Source: JANLVI01 sp031363915
GTDB lineage: Bacteria; Vulcanimicrobiota; Vulcanimicrobiia; Vulcanimicrobiales; Vulcanimicrobiaceae
Direction of reading: 5' to 3'
DNA length: 64,000 nucleotides
NCBI GenBank assembly: GCA_031363915.1
Contig: JANLVI010000037.1
Coordinates: 1 to 64,000 of the forward strand
This document shows positions 25,984-34,578 of this stretch, in pieces. The notes under the pieces were generated by a model. That model was given only the letters and a program-made list of their open reading frames with translations. It made no database searches and was not told the origin of the DNA. How positions within the stretch are numbered: the first letter of the stretch is position 1; each line of letters opens with the position of its first letter. The translations under genes and the position numbers were made by a program.

Positions 25984-27195
25984 ATGCGGCTGCCCGCCGG
26001 CGTTCGCGATTGGTTGCCGCACGAACTCGTTCGCAAACGCGAAATCGAGCAGACGATGCGCGCGCTTTTCGGACGCTGGGCGTACCAGGAAGTCGCAACG
26101 CCAAGTTTCGAGCGGTTCGATGTGCTCGAGATCGGTCTCGGCCGCGAACTGACCGAAGAGTCGTTCCGGTTTGCCGACCGGCGTGCGACGGCGCTTGCGC
26201 TGCGGCCCGAGATGACGACGCCGATCGCGCGTCTGGTCTCCACGCGCTTGCGTGAAGCCCCGCTGCCGCTGCGGCTCTCGTACGTTGCGACGGCGTATCG
26301 GTATTACGAGCAACCGCAAGAAGGGAAGATGCGTGAATTCACGCAGGCCGGTGTCGAGCTGATCGGACCCGGCGGCGCCGACGCGGATGCCGAGGCGCTT
26401 TTCATGGCGATCGAAGCGATGGACGAAGTGGGCTTGCGCGACGCGCATTTCGACATCAACGACGCCGCGATCGTCGACGGGATTCTCGACGGCTTGGACC
26501 TGGATCCCGAGGTGATGAAGTCCGCCAAAGGCTTCATGGCCGACCGCAATATCGTCGCGCTGCGCGCATACGAACGGCCCGAGCTCGTTTCGTTTGCGAT
26601 GAGCCGTGGCGGGCGTGAGGTTAGCGCGCGTGCGCGAACGGTTTGCCGCACGCCCGCCTCGCTTGCGGCGCTCGATCGGATCGACGCGCTGCTCGAACGC
26701 GCGGGGAAGCTCGGCTACGCGAGCCGCGTCTCGATCGATCTTGCACTCTTGCGCGATCTCGAATACTACACGGGCTTTCTCTTCGAGGGATACGTTCCCG
26801 AAGTCGGCTTCTCGCTCTGCGGTGGCGGCCGTTACGATTCGCTCTTGCCGCGCTTCGGCTACGATGCAGCCGCCGTCGGCTGGACGGCAGAGATCGAACG
26901 GCTGCTCATCGCTCTCGAACGGCGCGGCAAACATGTCGATCGCAAACGCCCGCGTGTCGATGTCTTGGTGATGGGCTCCGATGTCATCGCAGCGCGCGAA
27001 CGCGCGGCCGGCAATGTGGTGCGTTTCGCCGGCGCCACGCTCACAGACGAAGAACTGCTTGCGGATGCGCGCGAACACGGTATCCCGCGCGTCGTGATCG
27101 CGACGAACGGTGCACTGCACGAGCTGCACGTCGAACAGCACCCGAGCGAACGTTTGCCGCGACCGGTGCTTCCGCGTAAAGGTGAGGGATCGTAG
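25984..27195 (+). CDS. hisZ: ATP phosphoribosyltransferase regulatory subunit HisZ
   Basis: 403 residues. It is a class II histidyl-tRNA synthetase paralogue: motif 1 region LPHELVRKREIEQTMRALF, motif 2 region LPLRLSYVATAYRYYEQPQ, and late YYTGFLFEGYVPEVGFSLCG with GGRYDSLLPRFG. It lacks the C-terminal anticodon-binding domain and the complete catalytic residues of HisRS, as expected for HisZ, which activates the short form of HisG. The immediate neighbour is such a short hisG. ATG 25984 follows the dnaE stop by one base. Confidence 0.9.
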   Translation: MRLPAGVRDWLPHELVRKREIEQTMRALFGRWAYQEVATPSFERFDVLEIGLGRELTEESFRFADRRATALALRPEMTTPIARLVSTRLREAPLPLRLSYVATAYRYYEQPQEGKMREFTQAGVELIGPGGADADAEALFMAIEAMDEVGLRDAHFDINDAAIVDGILDGLDLDPEVMKSAKGFMADRNIVALRAYERPELVSFAMSRGGREVSARARTVCRTPASLAALDRIDALLERAGKLGYASRVSIDLALLRDLEYYTGFLFEGYVPEVGFSLCGGGRYDSLLPRFGYDAAAVGWTAEIERLLIALERRGKHVDRKRPRVDVLVMGSDVIAARERAAGNVVRFAGATLTDEELLADAREHGIPRVVIATNGALHELHVEQHPSERLPRPVLPRKGEGS

Positions 27196-27857
27196 TGCCG
27201 ATGCCGCATCCACCGAATGCCGACCGGTTGGTCATCGCGATGCCCAAAGGTGCGCTCTATCCTGACGCTGCCGACCGCTTGCGTAAAGCCGGGATCGATG
27301 TCCCGGAGGATATCGGCCGTAAACTCACTGTCCTCACTCCCGACGGCAAAGCAGAGTTGCTTTTCCTGCGCCCAACGGATGTGCCCGCATACGTTGAATT
27401 CGGTGCGGCCGACTGCGGCATCGTCGGCAAAGACGTGCTGTGGGAGAGCGATCGGCACGTCTCGGAACTTGCGGATCTGGGCTTTGGCTACTGTCGGCTC
27501 GTCGTCGCGGCGCGCCGCATCGACCGCTATCACGAAGGTGCACCGTTCCCGACGTTCCTGCGGGTTGCGACGAAATTTGCGCGCTCGGCCGAGACGTATT
27601 TCTCCGAACGCGATCTGCCCGTGCAACTCATCCCGCTGCACGGGTCCGTTGAACTCAGCCCGCTCGTCGGCTTGGCCGATGCGATCGTGGATCTCGTCGC
27701 GACCGGGACGACACTGCGCGAGCACGACATGGTCGTGGTCGATGAAATCGCGGAGAGCACGGCGCGTTTCGTCGTGAATCCCGTTCGCTTCCGTGCCAAA
27801 TACAACGCGCTCATGTCGCTGCTCGAGCGTTTAGAAGGACGACCCATCACCGTATGA
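27195..27857 (+). CDS. hisG: ATP phosphoribosyltransferase, short form (HisG)
   Basis: 220 residues from GTG 27195 (or 218 from ATG 27201). LVIAMPKGALYPDAADRL begins the protein, GAADCGIVGKDVLWE is the substrate-binding loop, and VDLVATGTTLREHDM is the PRPP-binding motif. The C-terminal regulatory domain of long HisG is absent, so it needs HisZ, which is encoded just upstream with a one-base overlap. It catalyses the first step of histidine synthesis (ATP plus PRPP). The stop overlaps the hisD start by four bases. Confidence 0.95.
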   Translation: MPMPHPPNADRLVIAMPKGALYPDAADRLRKAGIDVPEDIGRKLTVLTPDGKAELLFLRPTDVPAYVEFGAADCGIVGKDVLWESDRHVSELADLGFGYCRLVVAARRIDRYHEGAPFPTFLRVATKFARSAETYFSERDLPVQLIPLHGSVELSPLVGLADAIVDLVATGTTLREHDMVVVDEIAESTARFVVNPVRFRAKYNALMSLLERLEGRPITV

Positions 27858-29134
27858 CGATCATCGAGGCCCAGGACCTGGTAGCACTCGCGCGTCTGTA
27901 TGCCGGCGGCTGGGATCCGCCGCGCGCAATTCGCGAAACCGTTGCGGGGATTCTCGATGACGTAAGGACCGGCGGTGACGCCGCCGTCGTCAACTATACG
28001 CAGCGCTGGGATTTTCCCGACGCGACAATCGCTGGGATGCGTGTCGAGATTCCGACGCGCGTCGACGCGCGCGGCCTCGTACCGGAACAAATCGCATCGG
28101 GGCTCGAGATCGCACGCGAACGCATCGCAGAATTCCACACCGCGCAGCGACCCGAGGATATCGCGTATCGCAGCGTTGACGGCACGTACAGCGCGTTCGT
28201 CTATCGGCCGCTCGCAAGCGTCGGATCGTACGTCCCCGGCGGCAGCGCGAGCTTGCCATCATCCGTGCTCATGGCAGCCGTGCCGGCGAAAATCGCCGGT
28301 GTCGAACGGATCGTCGTCGTGACACCGCCGCAACGCGACGGCTCGATAAACCCGGCGATTCTCTATGCGTGCAGTCTCTGCGGCGTCGACGAACTCTATG
28401 CGGTCGGCGGCGCGCAAGCGATCGCGGCACTCGCATACGGGACTGCCACGATCGTGGCGGTCGATAAAATTGTCGGACCGGGGAACGTGTACGTGACCGA
28501 AGCCAAACGCCAGGTCTACGGTATCTGCGGAATCGACGGGCTGGCCGGTCCCTCCGAAGTCCTCGTCGTCGCGGATTCGCATGCGAAGCCCACTTTCGTT
28601 GCCGGCGAAATTCTCGCGCAAGCCGAGCACGATCCGCTCGCGCGCGTGGCGGCGGTCTCGACCGATCGTGAACTACTCGAATCGGTGAGCGCGCTTCTCG
28701 AAGGCGACTTCGCCCGCGAGACCGGTCGTGGTGAGATCGTCCAAAACGTCCTACGCGACGGAACGTATCTGATCCACGCGCAGACGCACGAAGAGATCTT
28801 CGACGTTATCGAGCGCTTTGCGCCCGAACATCTCTCGCTGCAAGTTGCGGATCCGCACGCGATGATCCCCCGCATCCGTCGCGCGGGCGCGATCTTCATC
28901 GGTGACGATACGCCCGTTGCGGCGGGCGACTACATTGCCGGGAGCAACCATACGCTCCCGACCTCCGGTGCCGGACGCTTTTCGTCGGGCTTACGCACGC
29001 TCGACTTCGTACGTTCGATGTCGATCATCGAGAACAGCCGCGCGCGCATGCACGGCGACCGCGAAGTCCTCGCGGCGCTCGCAAACTTCGAGGGACTGCC
29101 CGCTCACGCGCGTACGGCGCTGTTGCGCGATTGA
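27854..29134 (+). CDS. hisD: Histidinol dehydrogenase
   Basis: 426 residues, the normal length. Motifs include YVPGGSASLPSSVLMAA, IVGPGNVYVTEAKRQVYG with GIDGLAGPSEVLVVAD, and AEHDPLARVAAV for zinc ligands, and the late GAGRFSSGLRTLDFVR. It oxidises histidinol to histidine in two NAD-dependent steps. Third gene of a hisZ-hisG-hisD group; the other his genes are not in the window. The stop overlaps the TTG start of the HAD phosphatase gene. Confidence 0.96.
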   Translation: MTIIEAQDLVALARLYAGGWDPPRAIRETVAGILDDVRTGGDAAVVNYTQRWDFPDATIAGMRVEIPTRVDARGLVPEQIASGLEIARERIAEFHTAQRPEDIAYRSVDGTYSAFVYRPLASVGSYVPGGSASLPSSVLMAAVPAKIAGVERIVVVTPPQRDGSINPAILYACSLCGVDELYAVGGAQAIAALAYGTATIVAVDKIVGPGNVYVTEAKRQVYGICGIDGLAGPSEVLVVADSHAKPTFVAGEILAQAEHDPLARVAAVSTDRELLESVSALLEGDFARETGRGEIVQNVLRDGTYLIHAQTHEEIFDVIERFAPEHLSLQVADPHAMIPRIRRAGAIFIGDDTPVAAGDYIAGSNHTLPTSGAGRFSSGLRTLDFVRSMSIIENSRARMHGDREVLAALANFEGLPAHARTALLRD

Positions 29135-29928
29135 AGAAACTGCTCGCGCTCGATCTCGACGGCACCGTCGTCGGCCCGGGTCCCGCAATCACGGACGCCG
29201 TCGTCGCCGCAGTCGGCCGCGCGCATGCGGCGGGCATGGCGGTCACCGTCATCACGGGGCGCATGTATGCCGCGGCCAAACCGTTCATCGACCGGCTAAA
29301 CCTCACGGGACCCGTCGTGTGCTATCAAGGCGCCGCGATTTTCGATGCACGCTCGGGGGCCGTGTTGCAACGCACGCCGGTGCGGCGCGACGTCGCGCGC
29401 GAGATTCTCGCGGCGGCGGTCGTCGATCGGATTCACGCGCAGTGCTACGCCGATGACCGGCTCTATCTCGATGCGATCAACAAGTGGTCGCAGGTCTACA
29501 TCGATCTTGCCGGTGTCGATCCGGTCATCGTCCCCTCGCTCGTCACGGCGTTTGCCGAACGCGAGACGGACAAAATCGTGCTCGTCGATTCGCCCGAGCG
29601 CGCGAGCGCGTACGTGCGCGCCGTCCAAGAACGGATGGGCGACCGTGCCTACGTGACGCGCAGCAATCCGGAGTTCGTCGAGATCCTCGACCCGCGCGCG
29701 AGCAAAGGGACGGCGCTTGCGTTCGTCGCAGCGCATTACGGGATCGATCTTGCGAATACAATCGCCGTCGGTGACTCGTGGAACGATCTTCCGCTGCTCG
29801 ATGCCGCTGGTTTCGGCATTGCAATGGGTTCGGGGCCGCCGGAACTCTTGGCGCTCGCCGATGCCGTCGTTGCAGACGTCGCACACGACGGAGTGGTCGA
29901 AGCCATCGACCGCTACGCGTTGCGGTGA
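29131..29928 (+). CDS. Cof-type HAD hydrolase
   Basis: 265 residues, TTG start overlapping the hisD stop. Motif I ALDLDGTVV (Asp nucleophile and Asp general acid), motif II TVITGR, a cap of the type IIB kind, motif III Lys in DPRASKGTAL and motif IV AVGDSWNDLPLLDAAG. Such enzymes dephosphorylate sugar phosphates, flavin or pyridoxal phosphates; the substrate cannot be assigned. Its position between hisD and ftsQ with four-base overlaps makes it part of the same transcript. A role as histidinol phosphatase is possible from location but not from the sequence. Confidence 0.87.
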   Translation: MKKLLALDLDGTVVGPGPAITDAVVAAVGRAHAAGMAVTVITGRMYAAAKPFIDRLNLTGPVVCYQGAAIFDARSGAVLQRTPVRRDVAREILAAAVVDRIHAQCYADDRLYLDAINKWSQVYIDLAGVDPVIVPSLVTAFAERETDKIVLVDSPERASAYVRAVQERMGDRAYVTRSNPEFVEILDPRASKGTALAFVAAHYGIDLANTIAVGDSWNDLPLLDAAGFGIAMGSGPPELLALADAVVADVAHDGVVEAIDRYALR

Positions 29929-30677
29929 GTTCGCGAGCGAAGGACACGCGCCGCCGCACGAAACGCTCGCCGCTCGTGCGTTTGCGCATTTTCGCATTCT
30001 TCATCATCGTGCTGGTTCTGCTTGCGATTTGGGGCGGATTCGCGCTGACGACCGCTCCGATATTCCGTGTGGGTAGGGTTGCGGTCACGACCGGCACGCA
30101 CGTCTCGGGCCGGCAAATCATGCTTGCAGCGCGTATCGATCCCGCCGCGAACGCCTGGCTGCTCGACAAAAACGCAATCGTCGCGCGGGTAAATGCGCTT
30201 CCGTGGATCGCGACGACACGTGTTGCACGCACGCTTCCCGCACGCGTTGAAATCATCACGACCGAACGTGTCCCGGTCGCGTGTCTGCAAGCGGCTTGGC
30301 GCGTCACTATCGATGCGACGCAGCGCGTGCTCGAGGAATCGTGCGATTTTCCGCAACTTGCCCGGATCGTCGTGCCGCTGAAGAAAGCCCCCGCCCCGGG
30401 TGCTACGATCGGTGACGAGCGCGTCGCCCAATTAGTGCGCGATCTTGCGACGCTCGCCGCCGCGAACGTCCCGGTGCGTTCGCTGCACCTCGACCGCTAC
30501 GCCTCACTCGTTGCGATCGACCCCCGCGGGGTCGAGCTGAAATTTGGTGAGGACTCGGACCTCTCCAAAAAGGCGGCGTTGATCGACCCGATCCGGCGCG
30601 CCACCCAATCCAAGGGCCGAACGGTCGTCGCGATCGACGTCCGCGCCCCCCAAACCCCGGTGGTTGACTACCGTTAG
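29925..30677 (+). CDS. ftsQ: Cell division protein FtsQ/DivIB
   Basis: 250 residues from GTG 29925, overlapping the previous stop by four bases. A basic N terminus (SSRAKDTRRRTKRS), one membrane helix (about 20-40) and a POTRA domain (IFRVGRVAVTTGTHVSGRQI) are followed by a beta domain with LPWIATTRVARTLPARVEI and ERVPVACLQ. FtsQ links early and late divisome parts in the periplasm. It stands just before ftsA and ftsZ, as in classic dcw clusters, but here without mur genes upstream. Confidence 0.9.
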   Translation: MSSRAKDTRRRTKRSPLVRLRIFAFFIIVLVLLAIWGGFALTTAPIFRVGRVAVTTGTHVSGRQIMLAARIDPAANAWLLDKNAIVARVNALPWIATTRVARTLPARVEIITTERVPVACLQAAWRVTIDATQRVLEESCDFPQLARIVVPLKKAPAPGATIGDERVAQLVRDLATLAAANVPVRSLHLDRYASLVAIDPRGVELKFGEDSDLSKKAALIDPIRRATQSKGRTVVAIDVRAPQTPVVDYR

Positions 30678-30761
30678 GAACGACTTGCAAGAAGCGACAA
30701 AGCCCACGTTCTAGTAGGAGAACGACTTTCGAACCACAATATCTTGGGGCGTGACGCCAAA

Positions 30762-31991
30762 ATGAAATATGAGACGGTAGCCGGTCTTGACATCGGGACC
30801 ACCAAAACGTGTGCCGTCGTCGCAGCCATCGGACCTGAAGGCCTCGAGATCATCGGGGTCGGCGAAGCACCCTCAACCGGGATCCGGAAAGGCGTCGTCA
30901 CCGACCTCGAAGAGACGGTCAAAGCGATCGAAGCCGCGACGGAAAAAGCCGAGCGCATGGCCGGCGTGCACATCTCGCACGTCTATGTCGGCGTCACGGG
31001 CGAGCACATTCAATCGACCAACAACCGGGGGGTCGTGGCCGTGACCGGCGACGAACGCGAAGTCGTGAGTGCCGATGTGAAGCGCGTCGTCGATGCCTCG
31101 AAGATCATCAACCTTGCGGCAGATCGTCAGATCGTGCACGCGCTTCCGCGCCATTTCACCGTCGACGGGCAAGACGGCGTAACCGACCCCGTCGGCATGT
31201 CGGGCGGACGGCTCGAAGTCGACACGCACATCGTCACGGGCGGCACGACGTTCATCTCCAACGTGCTCAAGTGCGTCCACCGCGCGGGCTTGGAAACGGT
31301 CGGCATCGTGTTCCAGCCGCTCGCAAGTTCGGCGGCGACGCTGCTCCCCGAAGAGAAGCACATCGGCGTGATCTTGCTCGACATCGGTGGCGGCACGACC
31401 GATATCGCCGTGTATAGCGGCGGTGGCGCGATTCACACAGCGACGATCCCCGTCGGCGGCAACATCATCACCAACGACATCGCGCTCGGCCTTAAGACGA
31501 CGTTCGCCGAGGCGGAAAACATCAAGAAGAGCTACGCCTCGGGTGCCTCGCGCATCGACGATCCAAACGACGACACGATGACGTTCTCGGTGAAGACGCT
31601 CGATGGCCGCACGTCGCGCGAAATGACCGGCGCGCAACTGCGCTCGATCGTCGTGCCGCGCGTCCTGGAGATTTTCCGGATGGTCAAGGCAAACATCGTC
31701 ACCGGCGTCCCGCGCGATCAGATCTTAGGCGAGGTCGTCCTCACCGGCGGCGGTGCGCGCTTGCGTGGCATCGACGCCACGGCAGCGGACTTCTTCGGCC
31801 TCCCGGTCCGCATCGGGGTGCCGACGACGATCGCCGGCCTCAACGATTCCATCAAACAACCGGAGTACGCGACGGCCGTCGGCCTCGTTCTCTTTGGACC
31901 GCGGGGCGAAGGCGCTCCGCATCTGGCCGTTCGAACTGCACCCAACCCGTTTGCGCGGATGTGGACGTGGCTCGGCGGACTGTGGAACTAG
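30762..31991 (+). CDS. ftsA: Cell division protein FtsA
   Basis: 409 residues from ATG 30762; an in-frame TTG at 30744 would add six. Actin-fold motifs: AGLDIGTTKTCAVVA (phosphate 1), the 1C domain with VYVGVTGEHIQSTNNRG, ILLDIGGGTTDIAVYSGG (phosphate 2) and VVLTGGGARLRGI (adenosine). The C-terminal NPFARMWTWLGGLWN forms the membrane-targeting amphipathic helix. FtsA tethers FtsZ filaments to the membrane. A purine-rich AGGAGA lies at about 30715, too far from either start to be decisive. Confidence 0.96.
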   Translation: MKYETVAGLDIGTTKTCAVVAAIGPEGLEIIGVGEAPSTGIRKGVVTDLEETVKAIEAATEKAERMAGVHISHVYVGVTGEHIQSTNNRGVVAVTGDEREVVSADVKRVVDASKIINLAADRQIVHALPRHFTVDGQDGVTDPVGMSGGRLEVDTHIVTGGTTFISNVLKCVHRAGLETVGIVFQPLASSAATLLPEEKHIGVILLDIGGGTTDIAVYSGGGAIHTATIPVGGNIITNDIALGLKTTFAEAENIKKSYASGASRIDDPNDDTMTFSVKTLDGRTSREMTGAQLRSIVVPRVLEIFRMVKANIVTGVPRDQILGEVVLTGGGARLRGIDATAADFFGLPVRIGVPTTIAGLNDSIKQPEYATAVGLVLFGPRGEGAPHLAVRTAPNPFARMWTWLGGLWN

Positions 31992-32026
31992 AACAACCCA
32001 AGCTCTTTCCGGAGGATCAACTCACC

Positions 32027-33094
32027 ATGGCTGATGCAAAACGGTTCGTTCCCGAACACGCGGCGACGATCAAGGTCATAGGGCTCGGCGGCGGCGGCTG
32101 CAACGCGATCAATCGGATGATCGAGCAAGGGTTATCCGGTGTTGAATTCTACGCGATCAACACCGACGTTCAAGCCCTGCGCAACGCAAAGACCAACAAC
32201 ACGGTGCAAATCGGCACCGGCCTCACGCGCGGCCTCGGCGCCGGGGCGAATCCGAACATCGGCCGCGAAGCCGCCGAAGAATCGCGCGAAGATCTCGCGA
32301 TGATTCTCGACGGCGCGGACCTCGTGTTCATCACCGCCGGCATGGGCGGCGGCACGGGCACCGGCGCGGCCTCAGTCGTTGCGGAACTCGCACGCGAATC
32401 AGGCGCGCTTACCGTCGCTGTCGTCACGAAGCCGTTCTCGTTTGAGGGCCGCAAGCGCATGCAGCTCGCCGAACACGGTATCAAAGAACTCGAATCGAAA
32501 GTCGATACGCTCATCACGATTCCAAACGAACGCATCCTGCAGATGATCGAGAAGCGCACGCCGCTGGAAGAAGCCTTCACCTACGCCGATGACATCCTGC
32601 GCCAGGGGATTCAGGGCATCAGCGACCTGATCACGCAGCCCGGTCTCATCAACCTTGATTTCGCCGACATCAAGACGATCATGACGGATGCGGGTTCGGC
32701 AATGATGGGCATCGGCGAGGGTTCGGGCGAGCACCGCGCCGCGGACGCCGCGCAAAAGGCGATCGCCTCCCCCCTGCTCGAGACGACGATCGAAGGCGCG
32801 CGCGGCGTGATCTTCAACATCACCGGCGGCAGCGATCTCTCGATGTATGAAGTGAACGAAGCAGCAGAAATGATCTCACGTGCGGTCGATTCGGAAGCGC
32901 AGATCATCTTTGGCGCCGCGATCGACCCGACGATGCAAGGTAAAGTCCGCGTCACCGTGCTCGCCGCCGGCTTTGGTTCGCGTCCGCATCGCGGCATGTC
33001 GATGTCGAATTCCAACGGCATCGAATTCGACAAAGTCGCCCCGGTCAACATGGACGATATCGAAGTTCCGGCGTTCTTGCGCTACCGCAGCTAA
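32027..33094 (+). CDS. ftsZ: Cell division protein FtsZ
   Basis: 355 residues. ATG 32027 has a strong GGAGGA ten bases upstream. The tubulin signature GGGTGTGAA, the N-terminal VIGLGGGGCNAINRM and the T7 loop NLDFADIKTIM for GTP hydrolysis are all present. A short linker leads to the conserved tail DDIEVPAFLRYR, which binds FtsA. It forms the cytokinetic ring. It ends the long rightward gene group and is closed by a terminator 25 bases later. Confidence 0.98.
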   Translation: MADAKRFVPEHAATIKVIGLGGGGCNAINRMIEQGLSGVEFYAINTDVQALRNAKTNNTVQIGTGLTRGLGAGANPNIGREAAEESREDLAMILDGADLVFITAGMGGGTGTGAASVVAELARESGALTVAVVTKPFSFEGRKRMQLAEHGIKELESKVDTLITIPNERILQMIEKRTPLEEAFTYADDILRQGIQGISDLITQPGLINLDFADIKTIMTDAGSAMMGIGEGSGEHRAADAAQKAIASPLLETTIEGARGVIFNITGGSDLSMYEVNEAAEMISRAVDSEAQIIFGAAIDPTMQGKVRVTVLAAGFGSRPHRGMSMSNSNGIEFDKVAPVNMDDIEVPAFLRYRS

Positions 33095-33118
33095 AGACAG
33101 CTAGGTTCTTCAGTCTGA

Positions 33119-33149
33119 ATCGGGGACGTATCAACGTCCTCGATTTTTT
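33119..33149 (+). terminator. Rho-independent terminator after ftsZ
   Basis: ATCGGGGACGT and ACGTCCTCGAT pair over an ATCA loop with one G-U, followed by five to six Ts. It lies 25 bases after the ftsZ stop and next to the 3' end of the convergent membrane-protein gene. Confidence 0.92.
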
Positions 33150-33150
33150 A

Positions 33151-33630
33151 TTATCTCGAGACTTCGCCGACGCGCCGCTTCTGCCAAACTACGAACGCCG
33201 ATGCAATGGACAAGAACGTGGAAACGCCTTCGCGAGCAAGCTCAGGATTGTAGATGAACGTCTCCCAAAACACCGTCGTGAAGAGGGCTAGGGTGGCGAT
33301 ATTCGTTGCCCCACGCCGTCGTAATAGGGGGTCCTTCAATGGCCCTTTGCGGTAAAACCATAACGCACAGGAAAGGCCGCATGCACCGAGGACGGCGATC
33401 GCCCAGGGCATCGGTGACCAAGACTTGCCGACCGTTGCAATGATCGTGACTATTTCCGCAGGAACGGCGATCAGGACGACGAGGACGAGCGTCAGAACGG
33501 CAAGTCGGAACGGATTTTTGAAGCCGTTTCTCGCCCCGAGGAACATCGAGAGCAAGACGAAGCCCGCGAATGCGGATATCGCGATCGATTCACTGTCGAT
33601 GCTCAACCACCGAACCTGCTCGGCATTCAT
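33151..33630 (-). CDS. Four-helix membrane protein of unknown function (intact tandem copy)
   Basis: 159 residues with about five hydrophobic stretches: SIAISAFAGFVLLSMFLGA, LAVLTLVLVVLIAVPAEIVT, then AIAVLGACGLSCALWFY, and TNIATLALFTTVFWETFIY. The VPAEIVTIIATVG motif and the PMPW motif that follows recur in the frameshifted gene 320 bases upstream, so the two are paralogues from a tandem duplication. I do not recognise the family. It faces ftsZ across a shared terminator and has no close partner gene. Confidence 0.7.
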   Translation of the reverse strand: MNAEQVRWLSIDSESIAISAFAGFVLLSMFLGARNGFKNPFRLAVLTLVLVVLIAVPAEIVTIIATVGKSWSPMPWAIAVLGACGLSCALWFYRKGPLKDPLLRRRGATNIATLALFTTVFWETFIYNPELAREGVSTFLSIASAFVVWQKRRVGEVSR

Positions 33631-33822
33631 GACGAGTCACTCATGCGGAACGCTAAGCCAGTACGATCCCCGAAGCCTCTATTTCTTGCGGTTGGGCTTG
33701 GCGGGTTGTGCGAGCACATGTTTGGTGCTCAGAAGCAGCCCGCGTCGCAATTGTCCGGGATTGCCGTGGGATAGTGGAGGCACGAGTACGTACGATTTGC
33801 TCGGCGGATCGGTTGGGCTGTA

Positions 33823-33954
33823 TTAAAGTGGCTGCGCATCCGGCTCATCGAGCAACGCACCACGCTCGGGCTCCCCAAGCTTGATCGCGATGCCAACATT
33901 AAATCTACCGATGATCTTTGTCAACTGACCTTGCCGAGCACGTTGGTAGATCAT
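33823..33954 (-). CDS. Doubtful 43-residue ORF coupled to the broken paralogue
   Basis: The frame begins with ATG inside an ATGA overlap with the stop of the pseudogene upstream and reads MIYQRARQGQLTKIIGRFNV, then GIAIKLGEPERGALLDEPDA and QPL. The overlap resembles translational coupling. No family is recognised, and the opposite strand is open too. The remaining part of 33631-33822 holds no convincing gene. Listed as low confidence because the codon use is unremarkable and there is no other support. Confidence 0.25.
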   Translation of the reverse strand: MIYQRARQGQLTKIIGRFNVGIAIKLGEPERGALLDEPDAQPL

Positions 33955-34479
33955 TGCGTTGGCCTCGAACGCCTACGCAATTTGGTCAAAATCTGACGTC
34001 GATAATTATAGACGGTTATAAGTACGAACGTAAGAACGGGGAGAAGCCACTCCGGTAGCTCGTCGGCGTGGTGTTTGCTAACCGGCACAGAGAGATACCG
34101 TTCACCAACTGCGGTGAGAAAGAGCACGATCCCAACGACATCGAGCAACTCACTCATACGCGAACGGAGTCCGATGCCCTCAGCGTTGGTGGAGGTAAAA
34201 TGCACCCACACGAAGCTGCCGATCAGCAGTGCGCTAACCGAGGCGAATACCCACGGCATCGGTTGCCGTGTGCCCGATGGTCGCGAGCGCGATACAGACC
34301 TCCGCCGGAAAGGCAAAAAAGATAACGATCCAGGCGCTAAAGATCGCTATGCGTTGTTGCGGTGCCGTCGGCTTCCAGCGCCTCACAACGAGTGCATAGG
34401 TGACCGCGAACGCCACGACTGCGCATCCAAACAGGATCGCGCTCGCGCGATCGAACGCTTGGAATGCCTCGTCGTTCAC
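33951..34479 (-). pseudogene. Frameshifted paralogue of the four-helix membrane protein
   Basis: The first frame (from 34479) reads MNDEAFQAFDRASAILFGCA and later FFAFPAEVCIALATIGHTAT, then leaves the pattern and stops at 34234. The second frame picks up at about 34255 with QPMPWVFASVSALLIGSFVW and continues to LLPVLTFVLITVYNYRRQIL and a stop at 33951. Laid end to end the pieces match the intact gene at 33151-33630, including PAE-x-x-x-x-x-ATxG and PMPW at the right distance. A shift of one or two bases near 34250-34257 therefore broke the gene. It could also be a sequencing error, which would make it an intact tandem copy. Confidence 0.7.
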
Positions 34480-34578
34480 TGCCGTGCACCCACGTAGGGC
34501 GCTTCACGCGTGGATCCGGGGTTTTCTTTCGCACTGCCCTCGCAGGCAAGGCGGAACCCACTTACGTAACGGAGCCTC

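Noticed and set aside
33643..33774. A 43-codon plus-strand frame between the duplicated membrane genes
   Set aside because: No motif and poor start context; overlaps the upstream region of the intact gene.
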